From positions 1,116,001-1,180,000 of the forward strand of contig NZ_CP094824.1 in the NCBI RefSeq assembly GCF_025561425.1: a stretch of DNA of 64,000 bases, read 5' to 3'. This stretch comes from Mammaliicoccus sciuri (GTDB taxonomy: Bacteria; Bacillota; Bacilli; Staphylococcales; Staphylococcaceae). Numbering within the stretch: position 1 is the stretch's first letter; each line of letters begins with the position of its first letter. The position numbers and the translations under genes are program-made. This document shows positions 56,096-64,000 of this stretch, piece by piece. Below the pieces are notes generated by a model, which was not told where the DNA came from, did not search any database, and saw nothing but the letters and a program-made list of their open reading frames with translations.

Positions 56096-57493
56096 GTCCA
56101 TATAATTGTGTAATAAAAAAAGAGCCACATATAGCTCACTTTGGTACAATGTAATCGACTAAGAAAAAATTGTAGAGGTGACTATATATGACTCAATTAA
56201 ATGTTAACTTAGATTATGAAGAATTGGCAAGTGCTATTTTTGGAAGTGATATGAATGCGTCTATGAAAACAATAGCTATGACTGTCATAAATGCATACAT
56301 GGAAATGGAAAGAGACAAGTATGTTAATGCTGGATATAAACAAAAGAATTCAGGAAGAAACGCACAACGTAATGGCTATTATGAGCGTGATTTCCTGATG
56401 CCTATTGGCAATCTGACATTAAAAGTTCCAAGAACACGTGACGGTGAATTTACAACTGAAGTATTTAATCAATATTCGCGTTCTGACCAATCGCTTATTT
56501 TAGCGATGACAGAAGCATACATTAATGGTGTTTCAACTAGAAATGTTAATAAAATTGTGGAATCCCTAACGGGAAAATCTGTGTCTAAATCAACTGTTTC
56601 AGGCGTAATAAAAAACCTAGATCCTGAAATTAAAGAATGGGCTGGTAGACCTATTGTTAGTCATCAGTATAAGTATGTATTTGTTGATGCTATGCACATT
56701 AAGGTAAGAGAGAATAATAAAATTGTTTCTAAAGGTGTTTATATCGCTATGGGTATCAACGAAAATAGAAAACGCGACATTATTGGCTTTAAAATTTCTA
56801 ATCAAGAGTCAGAATTAGCTTGGTCAGAGTTTTTTGAAGACTTAAGAATGCGTGGTTTAACAACACCTGAACTTATTATCTCTGATGCGCATTCTGGACT
56901 TATTAAATCTATTAAGTCACAGTTTATTGATTCATCTTGGCAACGTTGTACATTCCATTTTCTTAAAAATATTGTAGAGAGATTTCCTAAAAAGAACTCT
57001 AAAGAAGCTAGAATGTTACTTAAATCAATATTCCAAGCACCAACATATCGTCACGCTGTTCAGCTCAAAGATGAATTCATTGCACAATATGAAAGTAATC
57101 CTAAGTATGTGGAAGCTATTAAAATATTGGATGAAGGCTTCGAAGATGCCTCACAATTCTATAGATTTCCTGCTCAACATCATAAAAATCTAAGAACTAC
57201 TAATTCAGTTGAAAATATTAATATGCAACTCAGAAAACGAGAAAAAATAGTTAAAACATTCCCTAATCTAGATTCAGCTTTTAGATTAATTGGCGCAGTA
57301 CTTATGGATATTCAAGAAAGATTTGATAAGTCTAACAGACCATTTATCTCTTAATTAAGCTACTTATTTTTTAAAAAATAAGTAGTGATCAAACAACTAT
57401 ATCTGTTTAAACTTCAAAACAAATATGGTTGTTCGATTCATTAAAAAACCAAAGGTTGATTACATTCTAAAGATATTACACAAACATATGGAC
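56096..57493 (+). mobile_element. IS256-family insertion sequence, about 1398 bp
   Basis: Ends are inverted repeats of about 20 bases, GTCCATATAATTGTGTAATA at 56096-56115 and the complement of GTCCATATGTTTGTGTAATA at 57474-57493 (18 of 20 match). I see no clear 8-9 bp target duplication: left flank CAGAATAT, right flank TTGACTCC. A 26-bp palindrome (57360-57385) follows the transposase stop and can serve as terminator. It sits inside repeat unit 4 of the 41-bp array. Confidence 0.8.
56188..57354 (+). CDS. IS256-family transposase
   Basis: A 388-residue DDE transposase of the mutator type. RNGYYERDFLMPIGNLTLKVPRTRDGEF (61-88) is the conserved N-terminal region. The catalytic residues are D167 in VFVDAMHIKVRE, D233 in LIISDAHSGLIKSI, and E342 in TTNSVENINMQLRKREKIVKTFPN. 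CTFHFLKNIVERFPKKN has the C/D(2)H motif. The length and motifs are those of an intact IS256 enzyme. GTAGAGGTGAC precedes the ATG. Confidence 0.93.
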   Translation: MTQLNVNLDYEELASAIFGSDMNASMKTIAMTVINAYMEMERDKYVNAGYKQKNSGRNAQRNGYYERDFLMPIGNLTLKVPRTRDGEFTTEVFNQYSRSDQSLILAMTEAYINGVSTRNVNKIVESLTGKSVSKSTVSGVIKNLDPEIKEWAGRPIVSHQYKYVFVDAMHIKVRENNKIVSKGVYIAMGINENRKRDIIGFKISNQESELAWSEFFEDLRMRGLTTPELIISDAHSGLIKSIKSQFIDSSWQRCTFHFLKNIVERFPKKNSKEARMLLKSIFQAPTYRHAVQLKDEFIAQYESNPKYVEAIKILDEGFEDASQFYRFPAQHHKNLRTTNSVENINMQLRKREKIVKTFPNLDSAFRLIGAVLMDIQERFDKSNRPFIS

Positions 57494-57639
57494 TTGACTC
57501 CAAGTCATGGCTTAAGTCCCAAATAAAGCCAAGAGATCGCCCAAGTCATGGCTCAAGTCCCAAATAAAGCCAAGAGATCGTCCAAGTCATAGCTTAATTA
57601 CTACATTAAGCCAAGAGATAGCTTAAGCCTCAGCTCCCA

Positions 57640-57875
57640 ATCGCCAACACCTAACCTTGCACCCAAAATAACCCCAACCTCCTCAAATTCACATATTCCA
57701 CCATGTATTCACATCTTATTATTTAAGTCTTATGACCAAATTTTTAAATTTCGTTCTTTTTTATTGTATAATTTGTTGAGTATATTGTTATACCCGTGTT
57801 AGTATAAGTAAGGTAGGTCATGATAGCAGGTGCTAATTTTAGCTATAAGTACATAATAGAATGGATTTGGATGAA
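57640..57875 (+). promoter_or_regulatory. fapR upstream region
   Basis: A gene-free stretch that must hold the operon promoter. A perfect TATAAT lies at 57767-57772 but with only a weak -35 (TTAAAT). TTAGTATAAGTAAGGTA (57799-57815) and the inverted repeat GCTAATTTTAGC (57832-57843) could be parts of a FapR operator, but neither is a convincing match to the known palindrome. Confidence 0.35.
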
Positions 57876-58445
57876 ATGAAATTATCAAAAGCAGATCGCC
57901 AGAGGGAATTAACAAATCGTTTGAAAGCTGAACCTTTCATAACTGACGAAACTTTAAGTGAATATTTTAAAGTAAGCATCCAAACTATTAGACTGGATAG
58001 AATGGAGCTAGGTATTCCAGAATTAAGACGCCGCATCAAAGATGTAGCAACACAAAATCATGATGAAATTAAATCATTACCCATTGAAGATGTCATTGGG
58101 GAAATTATAGATATTGAATTAGATAAATCAGCAATATCTATTATAGATATTAAGGAAGAACATGTTTTTACACGTAACGGTATTGCTAGAGGACACTATT
58201 TATTTGCCCAAGCTAACTCATTATGTGTAGCATTGATTAATGATGAATTAGCATTAACGACTAAGAGTAATGTTCAATTCAAAAAATCAGTAAAACTAAA
58301 TGAAAGAGTCATTGCTAAAGCTACTGTGATTCATAAATCGAAACATATAGCTAAAGTTGATGTCACAAGCACTGTTCATGGAGAAACTGTTTTCCAAGGA
58401 CAATTTGAAATGTATTATTCGAGCGAGGGTGAAAATAATGGTTAA
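57876..58445 (+). CDS. fapR: Fatty acid and phospholipid biosynthesis repressor FapR
   Basis: Repressor of lipid-synthesis genes that is released by malonyl-CoA. The 189-residue protein has an N-terminal DeoR-like helix-turn-helix ([50 protein letters not shown]) and a hot-dog-fold C-terminus that binds malonyl-CoA, with [20 protein letters not shown] as its core. ATG 57876 is preferred to the in-frame ATG at 57861, because homologues start at MKL and GGATGAA precedes it. plsX begins inside the end of this gene. The order fapR-plsX-fabD-fabG-acpP is the standard Firmicute operon. Confidence 0.93.
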   Translation: MKLSKADRQRELTNRLKAEPFITDETLSEYFKVSIQTIRLDRMELGIPELRRRIKDVATQNHDEIKSLPIEDVIGEIIDIELDKSAISIIDIKEEHVFTRNGIARGHYLFAQANSLCVALINDELALTTKSNVQFKKSVKLNERVIAKATVIHKSKHIAKVDVTSTVHGETVFQGQFEMYYSSEGENNG

Positions 58446-59424
58446 GATTGCGATAGATATGATGGGCGGAGATGACGCGCCAGGTATCGTAATAGAAGCG
58501 GTTAAACAAGCAGTTAATGATTTTCCAGATTTAGAGATTTTGTTATATGGTGACGAAAAACAATTTGATTACAAACATGATCGTATCACTTTTTATCATA
58601 CTGATGAAAAGATAACAATGGATGATGAACCTGTTAGATCAATTAAGAAAAAGAAAAATGCTTCAATGGTTTTAATGGCGAATGCTGTTAAAGAAGGTAA
58701 AGCTGAAGCATGTGTATCAGCTGGTAATACAGGTGCACTTATGAGTAGTGGATTATTTATTGTCGGCAGAATAAAAGGTATTGAAAGACCTGCATTAGTT
58801 GCGACTTTCCCAACTGTTACAGGTAAAGGATTTGTATTTTTAGATATTGGTGCAAACTCAGATGCTAAACCTGAACATCTTGTGCAATATGCTAAAATGG
58901 GTGAAATTTATGCCAAACAAATTAGAAGTATTGAAAAACCTTCATTAGCACTTTTAAATATTGGTACTGAAGAAACAAAAGGTAATGCTTTAATGAAAAA
59001 GACTTATCAATTACTTAAAGAAGAACAATTTGATAACTTTATTGGTAATGTTGAAGCAAAATCTTTATTGTTGGATGCATGTGATGTCGTTGTATCAGAT
59101 GGTTATAACGGTAACATGGTGTTAAAAACAATCGAAGGTACAGCAACAGGTATATTTAAAATGTTAAAAGAAGCGATGACTGCTTCAACTAAAAATAAAC
59201 TTGCTGCACTCACTTTGAAAAAAGATATTAAAAAAATCAGCAATAAAATGGACTATGCAGAATACGGTGGTTCAGTACTATTAGGATTAAATGGTGTTGT
59301 TGTTAAAGCACACGGATCATCAGATCAACGTGCATTCTATAATGCAATTAAACAAGCTAAGCTAGCTGCAGATATTAAAATAGTAGATAAAATGAAGAAA
59401 GCAGTAGGTGAAATAAATGGGTAA
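58438..59424 (+). CDS. plsX: Phosphate acyltransferase PlsX
   Basis: Interconverts acyl-ACP and acyl-phosphate, the donor for the first acylation of glycerol-3-phosphate by PlsY. The 328-residue protein starts [20 protein letters not shown] and has [27 protein letters not shown] near 100-125, [19 protein letters not shown], and the late [26 protein letters not shown], all family hallmarks. The long frame (58357) lies inside fapR; ATG 58438 has GAGGGTG upstream and overlaps the fapR stop by 8 bases. It overlaps fabD in the same way. It can use acyl-phosphates made by FakA (48081-49733). Confidence 0.95.
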   Translation: MVKIAIDMMGGDDAPGIVIEAVKQAVNDFPDLEILLYGDEKQFDYKHDRITFYHTDEKITMDDEPVRSIKKKKNASMVLMANAVKEGKAEACVSAGNTGALMSSGLFIVGRIKGIERPALVATFPTVTGKGFVFLDIGANSDAKPEHLVQYAKMGEIYAKQIRSIEKPSLALLNIGTEETKGNALMKKTYQLLKEEQFDNFIGNVEAKSLLLDACDVVVSDGYNGNMVLKTIEGTATGIFKMLKEAMTASTKNKLAALTLKKDIKKISNKMDYAEYGGSVLLGLNGVVVKAHGSSDQRAFYNAIKQAKLAADIKIVDKMKKAVGEING

Positions 59425-60337
59425 AGTTGCAATCATGTTCCCTGGTCAAGGGTCACAAAAAGTTGGAATGGCAGAAGATTTATATCAAGAAGAAATTAAT
59501 GCAACATCAATTTTAGAAAGAGCAAATGAATCTTTATCATTTGATTTGCTTGAAATTATGTTTAAAGATCCAGAAGATATTCTTGGATTAACTGAATATA
59601 CACAACCAGCATTGTTGACGCATAGTTCAGCTTTAATGAATGCTTTAAAAGATTTGAATTATGACTACGCATTAGGACATAGTTTAGGTGAATATTCAGC
59701 GTTAGTATCAGAAGGTGTATTAAAGTTTGAAGATGCCGTTCAAATCGTACATAAACGTGGTACATTAATGTCTGAAGCTTTTCCACAAGGTGTAGGTTCT
59801 ATGGCAGCAGTACTAGGTTTAGATATTGAAAAAGTGAGAGAAATCTGTGAACAATTATCAACAGAGGACAAACTTATTGAACCAGCAAACATCAATTGTC
59901 CAGGTCAAATCGTTGTATCTGGTCATGCAGAACTCATTGATAAACTTGCGGCAGAAGGTAAATCACTAGGTGCTAAACGTGTTATGCCTTTAAAAGTTTC
60001 AGGTCCATTTCATTCTTCAATGATGAAAACTATAGCAGATGATTTTGAAAACTACATTAATCAATTTGAGTGGAATGATGCAGAACACCCAATTGTACAA
60101 AATGTATATGCTAAACCTGAAACAGATCATGAAGTTATTAAAGCGAACATGGTTAAACAATTATTCTCACCAGTTGAATTCAGTCAATCTGTTGAGTATT
60201 TAATTGATCAAGGTGTAGATTACTTTATCGAAGTCGGTCCTAATAAAGTATTATCTGGGTTAGTTAAAAAAATTAGTCGTGATGTTAAAATAACATCAAT
60301 TCAAACAATTGATGATATTAAAGGATGGAATGAATAA
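59417..60337 (+). CDS. fabD: Malonyl-CoA:ACP transacylase
   Basis: Loads malonate from CoA to ACP for chain elongation. The 306-residue protein begins [16 protein letters not shown] with the oxyanion motif, has nucleophile S89 in GHSLGEYSA, and the catalytic histidine in [11 protein letters not shown] near residue 200, followed by NVYAKPETD and the ending [17 protein letters not shown]. It is the full-length, single-domain type. Overlaps plsX by 8 bases and fabG by one. Confidence 0.96.
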   Translation: MGKVAIMFPGQGSQKVGMAEDLYQEEINATSILERANESLSFDLLEIMFKDPEDILGLTEYTQPALLTHSSALMNALKDLNYDYALGHSLGEYSALVSEGVLKFEDAVQIVHKRGTLMSEAFPQGVGSMAAVLGLDIEKVREICEQLSTEDKLIEPANINCPGQIVVSGHAELIDKLAAEGKSLGAKRVMPLKVSGPFHSSMMKTIADDFENYINQFEWNDAEHPIVQNVYAKPETDHEVIKANMVKQLFSPVEFSQSVEYLIDQGVDYFIEVGPNKVLSGLVKKISRDVKITSIQTIDDIKGWNE

Positions 60338-61074
60338 TGACAAAAACAGCTATCGTTACAGGTGCTTCTAGAGGTATTGGTCGTAAAATTGCATTAGAAC
60401 TTGGTAAAGAAGGTTATAATGTAGTTGTAAACTATGCAGGAAATAAAGAAAAAGCAGAAGAAGTCGTTTCTGAAATTAAATCATTTGGTGTAGAATCATT
60501 TGCTTTTCAAGCAAATGTAAGTGAGCAAGATGAAGTAAAAGCTATGATTAAAGAAACAACATCTCAATTTGGTACTATCGACGTACTAGTCAATAATGCA
60601 GGTATTACAAGAGATAATTTATTGATGCGTATGAAACAAGACGAATGGGATGACGTAATCAATACAAACTTAAAAGGTGTATTTAACTGTGTTCAAGCAG
60701 TAACTAGACCAATGTTAAAACAAAAATCTGGTCGCATTATTAACTTATCAAGTGTTGTAGGATCATTAGGAAACGCAGGACAAGTGAACTATGTAGCAAC
60801 TAAATCAGGTGTTGAAGGTATGACAAGAACATTTGCTAGAGAATTAGCATCTAGAGGCATTACTTGTAATGCAGTTGCACCAGGATTTATCGTATCAGAT
60901 ATGACAGATCAATTATCTGATGAATTAAAAGAACAAATGAAATCACAAATTCCGCTTGCACGATTTGGGGAAGATAGTGATATTGCACATACAGTAGCAT
61001 TTCTTGCAAGTGATAAAGCAAGCTATATTACTGGTCAAACAATTCACGTTAATGGCGGAATGTATATGCAATAA
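60337..61074 (+). CDS. fabG: 3-oxoacyl-ACP reductase
   Basis: NADPH-dependent reductase of the fatty-acid elongation cycle. A 245-residue short-chain dehydrogenase with the cofactor loop TGASRGIG (8-15), NNAG (86-89), and the catalytic set N111, S139, Y152 and K156 (INLSSVVG and NYVATKSG). It ends with the FabG-typical [15 protein letters not shown]. The start overlaps the fabD stop (TAATG). Confidence 0.96.
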   Translation: MTKTAIVTGASRGIGRKIALELGKEGYNVVVNYAGNKEKAEEVVSEIKSFGVESFAFQANVSEQDEVKAMIKETTSQFGTIDVLVNNAGITRDNLLMRMKQDEWDDVINTNLKGVFNCVQAVTRPMLKQKSGRIINLSSVVGSLGNAGQVNYVATKSGVEGMTRTFARELASRGITCNAVAPGFIVSDMTDQLSDELKEQMKSQIPLARFGEDSDIAHTVAFLASDKASYITGQTIHVNGGMYMQ

Positions 61075-61161
61075 AAGCTACTTTTATAGTAGAATAGGAT
61101 AGTAAGAGAAATTGAATTTCTTATTATATAAGATTTAAATCATTTAAAGGAGGTGAATGGA

Positions 61162-61395
61162 ATGGCAAGTTTCGACAAAGTTAAAGACATTATTGTAGAT
61201 CGTCTAGGTGTAGACGCTGAAAAAGTAACGCCTGAAGCTTCATTTAAAGATGATTTAGGTGCTGATTCTTTAGATATCGCAGAATTAGTAATGGAATTAG
61301 AAGATGAATTTGATATGGAAATTCCTGATGAGGAAGCAGAAAAAATCAACACAGTTGGTGACGCTGTAAAATATATTGAATCATTAGAAAAATAA
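61162..61395 (+). CDS. acpP: Acyl carrier protein
   Basis: Carries the growing acyl chain on a 4'-phosphopantetheine attached to S36 in GADSLD. 77 residues, strongly acidic, four-helix layout, with [32 protein letters not shown] typical of helices II to IV. The ATG at 61162 follows AAAGGAGGTG; the in-frame ATG at 61153 lies inside that site. It lies 87 bases after fabG, where CTAC-TTTTATA-GTAG could form a weak hairpin that raises expression of the last gene. Confidence 0.96.
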   Translation: MASFDKVKDIIVDRLGVDAEKVTPEASFKDDLGADSLDIAELVMELEDEFDMEIPDEEAEKINTVGDAVKYIESLEK

Positions 61396-61408
61396 TTAGA
61401 TTCCTATC

Positions 61409-61439
61409 GCCCGTATGCCATTGGCTACGGGCTTTTTAT
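61409..61439 (+). terminator. Terminator after acpP
   Basis: GCCCGTATGCC-ATT-GGC-TACGGGC hairpin followed by TTTTT. In the next 360 bases (61440-61797) I see only very AT-rich sequence with no ORF of note. In staphylococci rnc normally follows acpP. Confidence 0.85.
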
Positions 61440-61797
61440 TATGCTTTTTTATAGAAGGTGTAAAATCTATATTTTTAGTGTTTTAATAGTTATGGAAAAT
61501 TTAACAATAATTCAAATAAGTAAATGGATAATTCATTCAGTTAAGTTTTTTTGTTTATTAATATTGCCAAATAGTGTTAAGGGTCTATAATAATATAATG
61601 TAAAATTAATATTTAAAACTCAATATTAGCCAATCTCCTAATAATACATTGATTTATTTTTTAGATATTCAAATAAATGACTTAGGTAGTACTTTTACTC
61701 GAGCGCTAAAAAAGAATGACTAAAGTCGTCATAAAAAATTTGAGTACGCATTATATTTTTATATTAATTATACTAAAAGACTTTAAGGAGAAATATC

Positions 61798-63956
61798 ATG
61801 AATGAATTAACAATTATCATAACTTATTATAATAAAGAAGATTATATACTTGATTGTATTGATAGTATTAAAAGCCAAAGAAATCAAAACTTTGATTTAA
61901 TCATAGTTAATGATGGCTCTACAGACTCATCTAATAGATTAGTTAATGAAGCGATAAATAATTATGATAAAAATATAAATCACATTAATTTAGAAAGAAA
62001 CTATGGGCACGCCTATGCTAGAAATATAGCTTTAGAAAATGTTGAAACAAAATATTTTATGTTTTTAGATGCTGATGACCAACTTGCAAGCTATTCAGTT
62101 GAGTATTACTTATCTAAAATCAATGGATTAGACGGCTTAATTGGGCCAATAAATAAATTCTCATTAAAAAAACCTCAATATGTAAATAAAGATAAAATTA
62201 GAATTGACTACTTAACTAAAGATAATAATCCTAATTCCTTTTTAAGAAAAAATACAGTTTGTAATATTTTGTTTAAAACTTCTATTGTCAAAGCGCATAA
62301 CATTAGATTTAATGAAGATTTAAAAATATATATCGATACTTCATTTACACTTGAATATATTAAATACGTAGAGAGGTTTGTAAGGTTACGTAATTTTCCT
62401 TTTTATTATAGGGGTGAAATTTATGATCCATTTGAAGGTAATACTTTAAGTGATCAAGATTTCATTTTTACTTTCGAAGATTATGTTAATAGTTATCTTG
62501 ATTCAATTAAAAGAACGGATAATATAAAAATTCTAAACTTTTTATCTCAAAAAATGAAACAGGAAATTAAAAAAGGGTTTGATCCATCTCTGAGAGATAT
62601 CAATATAAGATATAGTGTTCTTGAGAAACCTTTAATTAATATTGTTAAAACACTAAAGTGGAACATTATAAAAGATGGGAAAATACTCTATAAATTAGAA
62701 TTATTGTTTTTATCTATGGACGACATTGACAATGCTAAATATATAAATAATATCAGAAGTGTAAGTAGACATGTAAAAAATATAGTTCAGAATAATAAAA
62801 TGAAGAATAGATCAAAATATCAACTATTAGATAAAGAAGAAGCTGTTAATAATGAAACTATCGTTTTTGAATCTTTCGGTGGTAAAAATTATAGTGATAG
62901 TCCTAAATATATTTATGAATATATGCAAAAACATTATCCTAAATTAAACTATATATGGGTGTTTAAAAATCCCAATCAAAATGTCATAACAGGTAATGCA
63001 GTAAAGGTTAAAAAAGGATCTAAAGAATATTATGATGCATACTCAAAAGCTAAATTCTGGGTTACGAATGCAAGGTTACCACTGTATTTAAATAAAAAAG
63101 ATAACCAAATTTACATACAAACATGGCACGGAACACCATTAAAGCGTTTGGCTAATGATATGAAGGTAGTAAGAATGACAGGAACAACTACACCTAAATA
63201 TAAAAAGAATTTCTACGCTGAAACATCAAGATGGGATTATTTAATTTCTCCTAATAGGTACTCAACGAACATTTTTAAAACGGCATTTTGGATGGATGAG
63301 AATAGAACTTTAGAAATAGGATATCCTCGGAATGATATATTAGTTAATAGAAGTAATGATCAAGAATATATAGAAAAACTGAAAAAAGAATTAAACATAC
63401 CAAAAGATAAGAAAATTATTATGTACGCTCCAACATGGAGAGATGATAAATTTGTTAAAAAAGGTAAATATTTATTCGATTTAAAATAAATTTAGAAAAC
63501 CTACAAAAAGAACTAGGTGATGAATTTGTCATTTTACTAAGAATGCATTATTTAATTTCAAATGCACTAGATTTAAGTGGATATGAAGATTTTGCAATCG
63601 ACGTATCTAATTATAATGATATTTCCGAATTATATTTAATATCTGATGCACTCATTACAGATTATTCTTCAGTCATGTTTGACTTTGGAATTCTAAAAAG
63701 ACCACAATATTTCTTTGCTTATGATATTGAGAAATATGATAAAGGTTTGAGAGGATTTTATATGGATTATATGAATGATTTACCTGGAGAAATCATTACA
63801 GATGAGTTTAAATTAGCTGAGGAATTAAAAGATATTGATAAACATAAAGAAAAATATAAAGATAAAATAGAAAAATTTTACGATGAATTCTGTTCAATAG
63901 AAAAAGGTCAATCTTCTAAAATTATTGGAGATTTTATATATGATAAGACAAAGTAA
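61798..63956 (+). pseudogene. GT2 glycosyltransferase / CDP-glycerol glycerophosphotransferase-type wall polymer protein, frameshifted
   Basis: Two frames (61798-63489 and from 63487 to 63956) form one protein of about 719 residues. The N-terminal part is a GT-A glycosyltransferase: ELTIIITYYNKEDYILDCIDSI, VNDGSTDSS, and the metal motif DADDQ near residue 97. The C-terminal half is TagF/TarF-like: WVTNARLPLYLNKKDNQIYIQTWHGTPLKRLANDM with its conserved histidine, MYAPTWRDD, and after the shift RMHYLISN, LISDALITDYSSVMFDF. Such fusions make poly(glycerol/ribitol-phosphate) or glycosylated teichoic-acid-like polymers. One A is missing in the run at 63483-63486, so the frame stops at 63487-63489. 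It could be a real inactivation, phase variation or a sequencing error. Confidence 0.82.
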
Positions 63957-63971
63957 AAATATCCCCGCCTT

Positions 63972-64000
63972 AAGGTAGTGCCCCCCAAAAGTTAGAGTTT
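63972..64000. mobile_element. Possible terminal repeat of another IS (cut by window edge)
   Basis: GTAGTGCCCCCCAAAAGTTAGAG looks like the terminal inverted repeat of IS150-type (IS3-family) elements, which often read TG..TGCCCCCAAAAGTTAGA. Only this end is in view, so it is a weak call. Confidence 0.35.

Larger units (their letters stand above)
54464..57625. repeat. 41-bp tandem repeat array split by two insertion sequences
   Basis: Seven units of about 41 bp. Unit 1 is 54464-54504, unit 2 is interrupted (54505-54511 plus 56003-56042), unit 3 is 56043-56083, unit 4 is cut at 56084-56090, unit 5 is 57502-57542, unit 6 is 57543-57583 and unit 7 is about 57584-57624 and degenerate. Each has AAGTCRTGGCTTAA (or close), a variable 6-8 bases, then AAAGCCAAGAGATCG-CC. 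GGCTT and AAGCC within each unit can pair. There are no unique spacers, so it is not CRISPR. Confidence 0.8.

Noticed and set aside
54464-57625. Possible CRISPR array
   Set aside because: Units follow one another without unique spacers, only 6-8 bases vary, and no cas genes are near.
57640-57875. FapR operator in front of fapR
   Set aside because: Segments such as TTAGTATAAGTAAGGTA are suggestive, but no clear palindrome matching the known FapR site was found.

Overview
The window looks like chromosomal DNA of a low-GC Gram-positive coccus of the Staphylococcaceae. Evidence includes AT-rich coding sequence, 16S/23S/5S genes of staphylococcal type, the order hemL-bcp-dehydrogenase-perR beside an rrn operon, an hssRS heme-sensing pair, a class A sortase, the fapR-plsX-fabD-fabG-acpP operon, and a tRNA-Gly of the kind staphylococci use to build pentaglycine cross-bridges. 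The 16S variable regions and the D-lactate dehydrogenase are compatible with the Mammaliicoccus (former S. sciuri) group, but species cannot be fixed from reading alone.

Layout. 1-4750: a truncated FUSC-type membrane protein, heme synthesis (hemL), peroxide defence (bcp, perR with its own PerR box) and a small zinc-ribbon membrane protein. 4845-12588: a complete rRNA operon with two near-consensus promoters, 16S, tRNA-Ile/Ala, 23S, 5S and then 23 more tRNAs. 12590-15860: an accessory stretch with a strongly structured RNA-like hairpin, a truncated Gfo/Idh/MocA oxidoreductase with its LacI regulator, and a DUF4440-like gene split by an IS30-family element. 15885-24526: a hexuronate-type catabolic locus (LacI repressor, TRAP transporter, UxaC, a GH31 glycosidase and an EIIC-like protein) tied together by two copies of one palindromic operator. 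24591-35660: a frameshifted D-lactate dehydrogenase, an amino-acid ABC transporter, argCJB, queG-trmL, nagA and small proteins, with two copies of an unusual composite intergenic repeat cassette. 35689-41050: fumC and the polyphosphate pair ppx-ppk. 41166-42660: an IS110-family element. 42853-53593: housekeeping genes (hssRS, rsgA, rpe, thiN, rpmB, yloU, fakA, sdaAB-sdaAA, recG). 53652-57640: an insertion hot spot between recG and fapR holding srtA, a 41-bp tandem repeat array, and IS3- and IS256-family elements inserted in that array. 57876-61395: the fatty acid/phospholipid operon. 61798-63956: a frameshifted GT2/CDP-glycerol glycerophosphotransferase-type wall polymer gene, followed by what may be the end of another IS.

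The genes form several working units: PerR represses itself; the second LacI regulator probably controls uptake and first catabolism of uronic acids together with release of the sugar by a glycosidase; argC-argJ-argB make the early arginine intermediates; QueG and TrmL both modify the tRNA wobble base; Ppk makes and Ppx degrades polyphosphate; PlsX, FabD, FabG and ACP build acyl chains under FapR. FakA in the same window phosphorylates exogenous fatty acids that PlsX can then exchange to acyl-ACP.

No wholly new multi-gene defence or mobile system was found. The most unusual items are the IS30 insertion with an apparent 14-bp target duplication, the two composite repeat cassettes, the IS-split 41-bp repeat array, the structured RNA at 12677-12771, the non-proteinogenic tRNA-Gly, and the two-site operator regulon.
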